From Streptomyces ficellus (GTDB lineage: Bacteria > Actinomycetota > Actinomycetes > Streptomycetales > Streptomycetaceae), in assembly GCF_009739905.1 (NCBI RefSeq), contig NZ_CP034279.1, forward strand, positions 2,666,001 to 2,730,000: 64,000 nucleotides of DNA, written 5' to 3'. Every line of letters starts with the position of its first letter. Position 1 is the stretch's first letter. Below the pieces are notes generated by a model. That model worked only from the letters and a program-made list of their open reading frames with translations. It was not told where the DNA came from and did no database searches. Below are positions 7,823-15,906 of this stretch, piece by piece. The translations under genes were made by a program, and so were the position numbers.

Positions 7823-9001
7823 TCAGTCACACAGGGCTGCCGTCTGCGCCTCCATCAGCCCCTTGCTTCGCGGGACGGGCGGCTCATCCCTCAGGTCCGC
7901 GCCAAGGTCGTAGACGTTGCCGGCGAGGACCAGCTGTCGGTCACCGTCCGCGGTGGTGAGAGACACGCTGATGAAGCCGGGTCCGCCACCGTCGGTCGCC
8001 CAGGTACTGATCGGCTCGGTCTCCGGCTCCGAGCCGCATGGCACGTCCCTGCGCTGCACGCCGAGTCCGTACGCCGGCGCGCCGGGGTACCGCACCGTGG
8101 TCAGGAGTTCACGCTGCTGGGCGGGGCGCAGCAGCTTGCCGGTGAACAGGGCCCGGTGGAAGCGCGCCAGGTCGTCGACCGTGGAGATCATGGCGCCGGC
8201 GGTCCAGTCGTACGACGGGCTGAATCGGGTCACATCGCGCCCCGTGAGGTCGTACCCGTGCAGATGAGGGCCGTGAATGGCCGGGTCGGTCAGCGGGAAG
8301 GACGTGTCCTTCAGGCCGAGAGGGGCGAGAATCCGCCGATGGATTTCGGAGGGCGCGCTGTGACGTGTGACCGCCTCGATCACCAGACCGGCGAGCAGAT
8401 AGTTGGTATTGGAGTACGACCAGCCACTGCCGGGCGCGAAGAGCGGCTTGTGCCGGACGGCGCGGGCGATCACCTCCCGAGGGGTGTAGACGTAACCCCA
8501 TTCGTGGCGCTCCAGGTATGGGGCGAAGAAGTTCGGCTCGTCGGTGGGGTCGTAGACGCCCGAGGTGTGGTTGAGCAGCTGCCGGATGGTGATGGCCCTG
8601 CCGGAGTTGCCGTTCCCCCGGACCACGCCGGGCAGCCATTTCTCCACGCTGTCGTCGAGGGAAAGCCGTCCTTCGCCCTCCAATTGCAGAAGCACTGTCG
8701 ACACGAACGACTTGGTGTTACTGGCGATACGGAACCGCTGGTCCGGCCGGGCGCGCCGGCCGTTCGCCGTGTCCGCGAGCCCGGCCGCCACCCGTGACTC
8801 CCTCTCTCCGCGCCTGGCATAGGCCACGACACCCGGGAATCCGTCCGCGACCGTCTGCTCGACGGCCTCCTGGAGACCGGCGGGCGGCGCGGCCGACGCC
8901 CGCTCCGCCGGGGGCGCGGCCGCGGCTGCCGGGAAGATCCCTGACACCGCTACCGCGAGGATCCCCGCCCACAACGCCGCAGCCCTCGCACGTGCATTCA
9001 C
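7823..9001 (-). CDS. Secreted serine hydrolase (beta-lactamase/DD-peptidase fold)
   Basis: A 392-residue secreted penicillin-binding-protein-like serine hydrolase of the class C beta-lactamase/DD-carboxypeptidase type. The nucleophile motif SNTK (Ser94, Lys97) and the YSN motif (Tyr196-Asn198) are intact; the third, usually HxG-like, motif is less clear (WATDGGGPGF). The signal peptide spans about residues 1-28 and ends in an Ala-rich cleavage region. The GTG at 9001 is chosen because AGGAG lies 6 nt before it; a frame extending to 9061 lacks such support. Family members act on peptidoglycan stems, D-amino-acid peptides or esters, and the substrate here is unknown. Confidence 0.87.
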   Translation of the reverse strand: MNARARAAALWAGILAVAVSGIFPAAAAAPPAERASAAPPAGLQEAVEQTVADGFPGVVAYARRGERESRVAAGLADTANGRRARPDQRFRIASNTKSFVSTVLLQLEGEGRLSLDDSVEKWLPGVVRGNGNSGRAITIRQLLNHTSGVYDPTDEPNFFAPYLERHEWGYVYTPREVIARAVRHKPLFAPGSGWSYSNTNYLLAGLVIEAVTRHSAPSEIHRRILAPLGLKDTSFPLTDPAIHGPHLHGYDLTGRDVTRFSPSYDWTAGAMISTVDDLARFHRALFTGKLLRPAQQRELLTTVRYPGAPAYGLGVQRRDVPCGSEPETEPISTWATDGGGPGFISVSLTTADGDRQLVLAGNVYDLGADLRDEPPVPRSKGLMEAQTAALCD

Positions 9002-9088
9002 CGGTCGCTCCTGTTTCTGCCGCCTGTGCCCTTCCTGCTCCAGCGTGCCGGTCCACCGCACCCCTCGCCCATCCTGCTGACACCCGGT

Positions 9089-9724
9089 TCAATGCGGGGG
9101 CTGGCCCCAGCCCTCACCACCTCTGTCCCCCGCCGATGCGGTGCATGGCGACGACGTCTCACGAAGGTAGAGAGCGCTGAGCCGCGGGAGTCGACGCCGC
9201 ATCTCGTCAGGGTCATCGAAGTCGAAGTCTTCGCCCATGTCCTCAGAGTCGGAGTCCTCTTCGGCACTGCCCTGTGAGGCTCTGTACGCGTCCCATGCCT
9301 CGTAGAAGTCCTCACCATCGCCGGCGATGCGCTCGAACGCCTCACTGGCGGCGTAGTTGACCTCCTCATAGAAAAGGGCCTCGTCGCGGTACACATCGGC
9401 AGCGGCGATCACTGCCGGGTGCTCGGCAAGACTGTCCGGACAAGCCGCCGCCCTCTCGTACCAGTCACGGCCCAGCGCGATCAGGCCGGCGCGGAAATCC
9501 ATGAAGCTGTCGTCCGAGCAGCCGCCGCCGATGAGATAGGCGGCGGCCCACACGTCCCATCGGTACACCGCGTCATGAACCTCGTCGAAGCGCTCCTGGT
9601 AGCGGAGGATGCCGTCCTTCGTGAGGGCGGCCAGCTCATCGACCAGGGCTTCGCCGAAAGGCCGGTCCGGCCCGCCGGCCGAGCGGGCGGCCTCAATGAT
9701 GGTCCAGAACGCAGAGGTGTCCAT
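9089..9724 (-). CDS. DUF4240 domain protein
   Basis: A 211-residue cytosolic protein. The first about 125 residues match the DUF4240 family: MDTSAFWTIIEAAR start, FDEVHDAVYRWDVWAAAYLIGGGCSDD-type core split by short loops, and FRAGLIALGRDWYERA. After about residue 140 the sequence becomes strongly acidic (EEDSDSEDMGED) and ends with a poorly conserved tail. DUF4240 has no established biochemical role. It stands alone between the serine hydrolase and the pilus locus, with an AGGG element 9 nt before the ATG. Confidence 0.78.
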   Translation of the reverse strand: MDTSAFWTIIEAARSAGGPDRPFGEALVDELAALTKDGILRYQERFDEVHDAVYRWDVWAAAYLIGGGCSDDSFMDFRAGLIALGRDWYERAAACPDSLAEHPAVIAAADVYRDEALFYEEVNYAASEAFERIAGDGEDFYEAWDAYRASQGSAEEDSDSEDMGEDFDFDDPDEMRRRLPRLSALYLRETSSPCTASAGDRGGEGWGQPPH

Positions 9725-9809
9725 GGTGGGGCACCCTGCCAGTCGGGTCTGACAACGGCTGCTGCGGTGGTGGACGACCTCGGCCCGCCCTCGCCCGGGG
9801 CGCGCCGGC

Positions 9810-10445
9810 TCAGCCGCGCGGGAAGGACACCTCCACTCGGCGGTTCTTCTTACGGCCTTCCTCGGTGCTGTTGTCGGCGATCGGGTACTGCTCGCCGTAA
9901 CCCCGGATCTCGTACGTGATCCCGCCCGATCCGGGCGAGGTCAGCAGCGGCGCCAGCACCTTGTGCACGGCGTCCGCGCGCTGCTTGGACAGCACGTCGC
10001 CGTGCGCGGACGAGCCGAGGTTGTCGGTGAAGCCGAAGACGCGGATCTTCGTGGCGTTCTGCTTCTTGATCTCCTCGGCGATGGTGGCGATACGGGAGTT
10101 GGCCTCGGGGGTCAGCTTGGCGCTGTCCTTGCCGAACAGGACCTCCGCCTGCAGGGCGAACTTCAGGTTCGAGCTCGTCTCCTCGCGCCGCTCCTCGCCG
10201 CCCTCGGACTCGACGATCGAGATGAGCGGCAACACCTTCGCGGGCGCGAGGGTGGCCCCGTCACGCATCTTCAGGCCGGGCGAGTTCCCGTCCACCTCCG
10301 GCGGCGGCAGCGTCGACTCGGTGCCCGGCGGAGTGCTGGGGATGTCGTCGGCGTACGCCCCGGGGGCGGCGGTGAGCTGGGCACCGGTGAGCAGTACGAC
10401 GACGGCGAGCAGGGAGGCGGCGGGGGTGCGGTGGGGGGTGCGCAT
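9810..10445 (-). CDS. Secreted OmpA-family peptidoglycan-binding protein
   Basis: A 211-residue exported protein. A signal peptide (about residues 1-31, ending APGAYADD) is followed by a Pro-rich linker and a C-terminal OmpA/MotB-like domain (about 95-211). The peptidoglycan-contacting motif is clear: VFGFTDNLGSS, then LSKQRADAV with the conserved Asp and Arg. In a monoderm such a domain probably anchors a surface structure to the cell wall. Its ATG shares one base with the stop of the upstream lipoprotein gene (TGATG), tying it to the end of the Tad pilus operon, where it may anchor or align the pilus. Confidence 0.88.
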   Translation of the reverse strand: MRTPHRTPAASLLAVVVLLTGAQLTAAPGAYADDIPSTPPGTESTLPPPEVDGNSPGLKMRDGATLAPAKVLPLISIVESEGGEERREETSSNLKFALQAEVLFGKDSAKLTPEANSRIATIAEEIKKQNATKIRVFGFTDNLGSSAHGDVLSKQRADAVHKVLAPLLTSPGSGGITYEIRGYGEQYPIADNSTEEGRKKNRRVEVSFPRG

Positions 10446-11053
10446 CAGGAGATCTCGATCGTCGCGACCGGCATTTGCGGAATCTGGATGTCCACCTGGG
10501 TGACGTTGGCAGGCGGTGCGGGGAACTGGGCGAACATCGCGATGGTCTCGCCAGCCTTTACCGAGGTCACGCCGGTGGTTGTCAACGGGTAGCCCTCGGT
10601 GTCGCGCAGTACGTAGTAGCGCTTCTTCTCCGTCTTGTCCAAGAGGGTCATCCCGGCGAGGGACGGGCCCGTCTGCTTGACGTTCACTTCCTGCCCGCTC
10701 CACTGTGGTGGAGCGATCAGCATCTTGGACGAGGTGTTCTTCAGACTTCCCGTGACGGTGAGAAAGCCGCCCTGGTCCCTGACAGCGGTGTGGATGACGA
10801 ACTGGAACCCATTGCTGCCGTTGATGGTGGTCAGAGTGGTGCTGGTGTCCGGAACGGTGGACCCGCCATCCGCCGTGGGCGTGTCCTGGCCAGCCGGCGA
10901 CGAGGAGGAGCGGCCCGCGCTCTCCGGTGCCTTCGCCCCTTCATCACCGCCCTGGCCGCCATCACCGCCGCAGCCCGAAAGGAGCACCGCCAGGGCGACG
11001 GCGGTCGCCCCGGCCGCCGCTCTGCGGGCGGCCGTCCCGTACCGATTACTCAT
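10445..11053 (-). CDS. Lipoprotein of the Tad locus
   Basis: A 202-residue lipoprotein: short basic start (MSNRYGTAARR), hydrophobic segment, lipobox LLSGC, a Gly/Asp/Ser-rich linker, then a beta-rich domain from about residue 65. I do not recognise a family. The ATG at 11053 is preferred over one at 11062 because AAGGA is 9 nt before the former but directly abuts the latter. It lies 28 bp after the TadG-like gene and overlaps the OmpA-like gene by one base, so it belongs to the pilus operon. A wall-anchored OmpA-like protein plus a lipoprotein could form an envelope base for the pilus; this is inference. Confidence 0.8.
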   Translation of the reverse strand: MSNRYGTAARRAAAGATAVALAVLLSGCGGDGGQGGDEGAKAPESAGRSSSSPAGQDTPTADGGSTVPDTSTTLTTINGSNGFQFVIHTAVRDQGGFLTVTGSLKNTSSKMLIAPPQWSGQEVNVKQTGPSLAGMTLLDKTEKKRYYVLRDTEGYPLTTTGVTSVKAGETIAMFAQFPAPPANVTQVDIQIPQMPVATIEIS

Positions 11054-11081
11054 GAGTGCCATTCCTTACGTTCATTCGCGG

Positions 11082-11660
11082 TCAGTCCTCGGCGAGCCGG
11101 ACGTCGAAGAGGTCGGACATGTCCGGGAGGAGCGTCGGATCCAGATCCGTCACATCACCCTCGCAGTCCAGCGACCCCGGCGAGGGCGAATCGGCATCCT
11201 CGGTGGGCTCGAAACTGCACCGGGGCACGACGATCGCCGTTGCCTGTGCGCTGGCAGTCAGGTTGTCGGTGCCCGGAAGAATGGTGTCCCCCACCGGCTT
11301 CTGTGACGACACGCTCACCGTCGAGCCCCAGCGGCCGTCGTACAGAGGCGCGCAGCCCGTCACATCGGCGCCGTTCTGCCCGGCATAGCCCTGACTGGCT
11401 CCGCAACCCGAGCCTCCGGGAATCAGGACGCCGTTCAGTAGGTCATCCAGATCATCGATGGTCAGGTCGAAGCTGTCCCGTTGCTCCCGGGCCGCCGCAA
11501 GCGCTGCGGCGTCCGCCGCCGATTGAGCGCCATTGCGCGTCGCACCCGCCTGGCCCACCGCGAAGAACGCGAGCGCGAGAAAGAGCAGGCTCGCCACTAC
11601 GAAAATGTAGAGGGGCGAAGCCTGCCCTGAGTCGCGCGTCCCTGGGAAAGCCGGTGTCAG
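11082..11660 (-). CDS. TadG/TadE-like pseudopilin-type protein, CTG start
   Basis: A membrane-anchored protein related to TadG/TadE minor pilins: DSGQASPLYIFVVASLLFLAL is the hydrophobic N-terminal helix, followed by the typical RNGAQSAADAAALAAA and an extracytoplasmic domain with four cysteines. The frame has no ATG, GTG or TTG between the pilin stop and this helix. The only start-like codon is CTG at 11660, whose last two bases begin the TGA of the pilin gene (CTGA), giving 192 aa. The alternative, initiation far upstream within or before the pilin gene in another frame, would add about 119 non-homologous residues. The start is therefore uncertain; the coding region is not. Confidence 0.75.
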   Translation of the reverse strand: MTPAFPGTRDSGQASPLYIFVVASLLFLALAFFAVGQAGATRNGAQSAADAAALAAAREQRDSFDLTIDDLDDLLNGVLIPGGSGCGASQGYAGQNGADVTGCAPLYDGRWGSTVSVSSQKPVGDTILPGTDNLTASAQATAIVVPRCSFEPTEDADSPSPGSLDCEGDVTDLDPTLLPDMSDLFDVRLAED

Positions 11661-11893
11661 CCGCCACCGACGATCGCGGTAACGCGCGCGAGCAGCCCCG
11701 CGGCGATCGTGTCCCCCACGCCCGACCCCACCACCGCCGCGATGATCACGCCCACCAAAATGATGATCCCGACGTACTCCACCGCTCCCTGTCCCCGGTC
11801 GCCGCGGCGCTTGAGGGCCGTGGCGGTGGTGTTGGCCCACGTGCCCACGTACACCTTGGCCTGGGTAGCGGCCTTCAGGATGGTGCTCGGCAT
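11657..11893 (-). CDS. Flp-type pilin
   Basis: A 78-residue small pilin, the likely major subunit of the Tad/Flp pilus. A basic leader and linker precede RGDRGQGAVEYVGI, the Flp-type Gly-Gln-Gly-Ala-Val-Glu-Tyr signature in which the Glu lies five residues into the mature helix, then a hydrophobic helix and a short tail ending GGG. Processing by the prepilin peptidase at 3121-4023 would occur just before this helix. The ATG at 11893 has a strong GGAGGAG ribosome-binding site. The gene is set 116 nt from the response-regulator gene with its own leader, consistent with higher expression than the assembly genes. Confidence 0.88.
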   Translation of the reverse strand: MPSTILKAATQAKVYVGTWANTTATALKRRGDRGQGAVEYVGIIILVGVIIAAVVGSGVGDTIAAGLLARVTAIVGGG

Positions 11894-11966
11894 GGTGGTC
11901 TCCTCCGGGCTGGTACGGGTCGTTGGGGCGAACGTACGGCGCGGGGAGTGGGGTGGGCGTGGGCCT

Positions 11967-11989
11967 GGGGGCCCAATGGGGGGCCCAAT
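11967..11989. repeat. 12-bp tandem direct repeat upstream of pilin gene
   Basis: GGGGGCCCAAT occurs twice with a 12-bp period, in the gap between the response-regulator stop and the pilin ATG. Each copy contains the palindrome GGGCCC. Position suggests a cis-element for pilin expression. Confidence 0.6.
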
Positions 11990-12009
11990 CGGGGAGGTCG
12001 GGGAGGTGG

Positions 12010-12738
12010 TCAGCCATGGGTGGGGCCTCCCTGGGAGTGGGACAGGCCGTGCCAGATGGCGATGGCCTGCCCTCGGCTTTCGGCGTTGAGCTTGGTGAAG
12101 ATGCGGTTGATGTGGTTCTTCACCGTCTTCTGGCTGATGAAGCACGTGGCGGCGATCTGCTGATTGGTCATGCCCGACGCGATCAGGTCCATCACCTCCA
12201 CCTCCCGTTGGCTCAGTAATGAATGTGCCACACTCGCTTGCTGCTGCGAAGGGGTTTGGGGGAAGTCCCGCATCCCGAAGGAAGTTGCCGACCTGGCAGA
12301 CATTGCAGACGCATATTGCGCCCGTACCGTGGCCAGCAGGGCGTTCGAGGCCGTGTAAGTGAAGTGCGGGCGGCCCAGGTGGGCGTCGCGGACCGCGTCG
12401 ACGAGCTGGTCGGCGGTGAACTCGCCGTGGACGAGGTAGCCGCGGGCGCCGAGGGCGAGCGCTTCGTGGACGATGGCGCTCTCACGGCTGTACGTGGTCA
12501 TCAGGACCGGGGCCAGGCCGGCCAGGTGGGGCAGGGCGGCCAGGCCGTCGACGTTCGGCATGCGGACGTCGAGGAGGATGACGTCCGGGCGGTGGCGTAC
12601 CGCCGCCTCGTACGCCTCGCGGCCGTCCGCCGCCTGGGCGGCGACCTCGATGTCCCCGCGGCCGGACAGCAGCGCGGCCAGCCCGGCCCGGACCACGGGG
12701 TTGTCGTCGGCGACGATCACTCGCAGCTGCTCAGGCAC
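12010..12738 (-). CDS. LuxR-family response regulator of the Tad locus
   Basis: A 242-residue NarL/FixJ-type response regulator. The receiver domain spans residues 5-120 with acidic pocket Asp11/Asp12, phosphoacceptor Asp57 (VILLDVRMP) and a Thr-Thr switch (VLMTTYS). The C-terminal LuxR helix-turn-helix lies at about 172-235 (LSQREVEVMDLIASGMTNQQIA, KTVKNHINRIF). GTG at 12738 is inside the 3' end of the kinase gene (22-bp overlap), so the pair is co-translated. As the pair lies between tadC and the pilin gene, it most likely tunes pilin or locus expression. The 12-bp direct repeat before the pilin gene is a plausible target. Confidence 0.9.
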   Translation of the reverse strand: MPEQLRVIVADDNPVVRAGLAALLSGRGDIEVAAQAADGREAYEAAVRHRPDVILLDVRMPNVDGLAALPHLAGLAPVLMTTYSRESAIVHEALALGARGYLVHGEFTADQLVDAVRDAHLGRPHFTYTASNALLATVRAQYASAMSARSATSFGMRDFPQTPSQQQASVAHSLLSQREVEVMDLIASGMTNQQIAATCFISQKTVKNHINRIFTKLNAESRGQAIAIWHGLSHSQGGPTHG

Positions 12739-13982
12739 GGCGGTGCACCCTCCCTCTCCAGCGCCCGGAGCGGCAGTTCCAGGCGGACCTCGGTGCCCTT
12801 CGCGGCCCGGCCGCGTCCGACGCGCAGGCGGGCGCCGATCGAGGCGGCGCGCTCCACCATGCCGACGAGGCCGAAGTGGCCCGCCCGTTTCAGGTCGTCG
12901 AGCGTCGTGCCGGCGGGCAGGCCCCGGCCGTCGTCGTACACGCGCAGCGTCAGGACGTCGCCGGTCACGCCCGCCGACACGGTGATGGACGTGGGCCGGC
13001 CGTGCCGGTGGGCGTTGTCCATGGCCTCCGAGGCGATGGCGAGGAGGTGGCGGGCCACCGCGTACGGGAGGCGGGGCGGGGTGGAGCCGAGCGGGTGGAA
13101 GGCGGTGCGTACGCCATGGCGGCGAGCGAAGCCGTCGGCGCGGGCGGCCAGTTCGGCGGCCACGTCCACCCCCGCGTCCAGGCCCGACTCGCGCCGCAGG
13201 TCGGCCAGCAGCTCACGGGACTCGGCGGCGGCGCGGCGGGCGGAACGGGCGACGAGCTGCGCCTGGTCGCGGATCGTCTCCGGGTCGCGGTGACCCGCGC
13301 CCGCCGCCAGGCCGTCGGCGGCCAGCGCCAGGCCGTGCAGGGTCTTGGCGACCGAGTCGTGCATCTCGCGGGCGAGCCGCGCCCGTTCGGCCTCCACCGC
13401 CCCGCCGGCGGCGAGCCGGGCCCGCGCCTCGGTCAGGGCCTGGCTCGCGGCGCCGAAGTCGAGGATCAGGCCGCGCAGGGCGGAGCCGGCCGCCCCGGCG
13501 ATCACGCACAGGCCGGGGAAGAGGAGCGAGGACGGCTCCACCGCCACCTCCCTGCTGACGCCGTACGCGAGCAGCAGGAGCAGCGACTGGAGGACGGCGA
13601 AGAACGCCGCCCCGCGCCAGCCGTACAGCAGGCCGGCGAGCAGCGGCGTGCAGATGGTGACGTACGCCAGCGTCGACTCGGGTGACGCGGTGGCCAGCAG
13701 CAGGGCGCCGAACAGCATGTCACCGACCAGAACGACCGGGTGGCGCAGCAGGATGCGGCCGAAGCGCTCCCAGTCGCGCAGCACGACGTACGACACCATG
13801 AAGGTGATGAGGACGGCGGCACCCACCAGCCAGGTGCCGATGCCGGGAGCCGCGCCGTCGAGGGCGAACGGCGACGCCAGCACGATCATCGCGAGGCGGA
13901 AGCCGAACACCTGGCGGCACAGCGCCTGGAGGGCGTTGACCTGCAGGGGCAGGGACGGCGGATCCGATGTCCGCAGGGTCAT
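12717..13982 (-). CDS. Sensor histidine kinase of the Tad locus
   Basis: A 421-residue membrane histidine kinase of the HisKA_3/NarX-like class. About six hydrophobic segments (residues 25-170) form a membrane sensor with almost no extracytoplasmic domain. The H-box REMHDSVAKTLHG carries phosphoacceptor His208, and the ATPase domain has SEAMDNAHRHG (N-box) and DDGRGLPAG (G-box). It starts 4 nt after the tadC stop and overlaps the response-regulator gene. The sensor layout suggests detection of a membrane or envelope state rather than a soluble ligand. Confidence 0.9.
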   Translation of the reverse strand: MTLRTSDPPSLPLQVNALQALCRQVFGFRLAMIVLASPFALDGAAPGIGTWLVGAAVLITFMVSYVVLRDWERFGRILLRHPVVLVGDMLFGALLLATASPESTLAYVTICTPLLAGLLYGWRGAAFFAVLQSLLLLLAYGVSREVAVEPSSLLFPGLCVIAGAAGSALRGLILDFGAASQALTEARARLAAGGAVEAERARLAREMHDSVAKTLHGLALAADGLAAGAGHRDPETIRDQAQLVARSARRAAAESRELLADLRRESGLDAGVDVAAELAARADGFARRHGVRTAFHPLGSTPPRLPYAVARHLLAIASEAMDNAHRHGRPTSITVSAGVTGDVLTLRVYDDGRGLPAGTTLDDLKRAGHFGLVGMVERAASIGARLRVGRGRAAKGTEVRLELPLRALEREGAPPCLSSCE

Positions 13983-13986
13983 GGCG

Positions 13987-14874
13987 TCACCCGCCGATGA
14001 GGTCCGCGAAGTCCACGCCGGAGCCGTAGTAGAAGCTCAGCGCGATCAGGATCATGGTCGCGGGCAGCATCACCATCGTCACGACGAGCGTGGTCTTCGG
14101 TACGGCCTTGGCGGCGCTGCGGCGGGCGTTCTGCGCGTCGGTGCGGCGCATGTCGTTGGCGATCTGGATCAGGGTGTCGACGATCGGGGCGCCCAGCTCC
14201 TCGCCCTGCTGGAGGGCGGTGACGAACATGGAGACCTGCTCGGAGGCGTTGCGCCTGCGCAGCTGGTCGAAGGCGTCGCGGCGGCTGACGCCCATGTCCA
14301 TCTGGCGCAGGGTGATGCGCAGTTCGTCGGCCCACGGCCCGGAGTACTTGTCGGCGACGCGTTCCAGGGCCTGGCGGAAGCCGAGCCCGGCGGAGACGAC
14401 GACGGCGAGGACGTCCAGGAAGTCGGGCAGGGTGCGCTCGATGTCGTCCTTGCGGCGGCGGATGGCGAGCCGGAGCAGGACGTCGGTCCAGGTGAGGCCG
14501 TACAGCAGCACGACCACGGCGACGACGGTCTGGCCGCGCGCCAGCATGGCGAGGGCGGCGAGGATGCCGAGGAGGCCGTAGACGGCGCGGCGGGCGGCGT
14601 ACCGGTCGACGGTCATGCCGCCGGGGTTGCCGGCCATGTCGAGGCGGCGGCGCAGCGCGTCGACCCGCTTGGCGCCCATCATCCCGAGGACGGCGGGCGC
14701 CCAGCGCATGCCGAGCCGGTCGACGCCGGAGCCGACGGCGGTGGTGCGGGTGGCGCCGACCTCCAGGGCGAGGACGAGGTCGCCGGGGAGTCTGGCGTCG
14801 GCCCGGTACATGCGGACGCCGTGGAAGACGCCGTACACGGACAGGCCGATGACGGCCGCGTACAACAGGCCCAT
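13987..14874 (-). CDS. TadC-like type II/IV secretion F-domain protein
   Basis: A 295-residue inner-membrane platform protein of the GspF/TadC type. It has N-terminal hydrophobic segments, a cytoplasmic helical F domain (about residues 125-260) containing ERTLPDFLDVLAVVVSAGLGFRQAL in pieces and LRRRNASEQVSMFVTALQQGEELG, and C-terminal membrane helices ending YYGSGVDFADLIGG. It forms the pilus assembly platform with TadB and the TadA ATPase. A GGAAGGAG element precedes the ATG. It lies 15 nt after tadB. Confidence 0.9.
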   Translation of the reverse strand: MGLLYAAVIGLSVYGVFHGVRMYRADARLPGDLVLALEVGATRTTAVGSGVDRLGMRWAPAVLGMMGAKRVDALRRRLDMAGNPGGMTVDRYAARRAVYGLLGILAALAMLARGQTVVAVVVLLYGLTWTDVLLRLAIRRRKDDIERTLPDFLDVLAVVVSAGLGFRQALERVADKYSGPWADELRITLRQMDMGVSRRDAFDQLRRRNASEQVSMFVTALQQGEELGAPIVDTLIQIANDMRRTDAQNARRSAAKAVPKTTLVVTMVMLPATMILIALSFYYGSGVDFADLIGG

Positions 14875-14889
14875 GTGGTGTCTCCTTCC

Positions 14890-15828
14890 TCAGACTCGGA
14901 TGCGGGAGAGGCGGCGGATGAGGACGAAGCCGACGGCGTAGAGGCCGAAGGCGAGGACGGAGCCGATCTGGCCGGCGGCGGAGCCGGTCATCCGGTCGAG
15001 GGCGCCGGGTGCCATGCCGTTGATCATCAGCAGGAAGCCGAGGCCCAGCAGGGGCAGGGCGAAGGCCGTGACCTTGACCTGGGAGAGCAGGGTGACGACC
15101 TCGCGGCGGGTCTCCTTGCGCTCCTCCAGGGTGCTGGTGAGGTTGCGCAGCGAGGTGACGACCTGGCCGCCGGCCCGGTTGGACAGCACGAGCGTCGAGA
15201 CGAGGACGACCAGCTCGCGGGAGGGCAGGCGGTCGGCGAGGTCGCCGAGCGCGTCGTCCAGGCTGTGGCCGATCGCGAGCTGGTCGGCGACCTTGCGCAG
15301 CTCCTCGCCGGCCGGGTCGTCGAGTTCCTCGGCGGCCATGGCGATGGCGGTACGCAGCGCGAGCCCGGCCTGGGTGGCGTTGGCGAGGACGCGGGTCAGT
15401 TCGGGGAGCTGGCCGATGAACGCCTCGGTGCGTTTCTGGCGCTGCCAGTTGAGGAACGCGGCGGCGCCCCACAGGCCGGTGAGGGCGGCGAGGACGCCGA
15501 AGAAGGGGGCGAACACGGCGGCGGCGACGGCGTACACGCCGAGCAGGGCGACGGCCGCGTACACGGCGTACTCGCCGGGCGTGAGGTCCAGGCCGGTGGC
15601 GGCGATCCTGCGCTCGAGGCGGCGGCCGGGGCGGGTGGCGCGCAGGCGCCGGTCGAGGCGTACGAAGCGGCGGCGCCGGCCGCCGGCGGGGAGCTGCCCC
15701 GTCTGGGTCATCCGGGCGACGAGGGCCTGGCGCTGCGCCTTGCCGGACGCGTACACGCGCACGCCGGCGACGCCCAGCACGCAGGCGAGGAGCGTGACGC
15801 CGAGCGTCAGGAGCGGAAGGTTGTCCAT
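14890..15828 (-). CDS. TadB-like type II/IV secretion F-domain protein
   Basis: A 312-residue inner-membrane protein of the GspF/TadB type, partner of TadC. It has an N-terminal hydrophobic helix, two central helices (about residues 95-145), a cytoplasmic F domain (QLPELTRVLANATQAGLALRTAI, split; LIGHSLDDALGDLADRLPSRELVVLV) and two C-terminal helices. A 78-bp gap to the upstream tadA gene contains two GTAGGGGTCGG copies 27 bp apart. The ribosome-binding site is weak. Confidence 0.9.
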   Translation of the reverse strand: MDNLPLLTLGVTLLACVLGVAGVRVYASGKAQRQALVARMTQTGQLPAGGRRRRFVRLDRRLRATRPGRRLERRIAATGLDLTPGEYAVYAAVALLGVYAVAAAVFAPFFGVLAALTGLWGAAAFLNWQRQKRTEAFIGQLPELTRVLANATQAGLALRTAIAMAAEELDDPAGEELRKVADQLAIGHSLDDALGDLADRLPSRELVVLVSTLVLSNRAGGQVVTSLRNLTSTLEERKETRREVVTLLSQVKVTAFALPLLGLGFLLMINGMAPGALDRMTGSAAGQIGSVLAFGLYAVGFVLIRRLSRIRV

Positions 15829-15906
15829 GGTGGCGGGTCCAGTCCGGGGCGGTCGGTCGGGTAGGGGTCGGGCGGGCGGTCAGGCAGGTAGGGGTCGGTC
15901 AGGCGG

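Noticed and set aside
11661..12017. ATG at 12017 as start of the TadG-like protein
   Set aside because: It would add about 119 His/Pro/Arg-rich residues read through the whole pilin gene in a second frame. It remains a formal alternative to the CTG start but is unlikely.
13345..15864. Very long plus-strand open frame (over 800 codons) opposite the Tad genes
   Set aside because: It is antisense to four clearly homologous genes, has low-complexity Ala/Gly/Asp/Glu composition and no motif. In DNA this GC-rich, stop-poor antisense frames are expected.
15861..15898. Two GTAGGGGTCGG copies 27 bp apart between tadA and tadB
   Set aside because: Short G-rich repeats in a 78-bp operonic gap; too little information to call a regulatory site.
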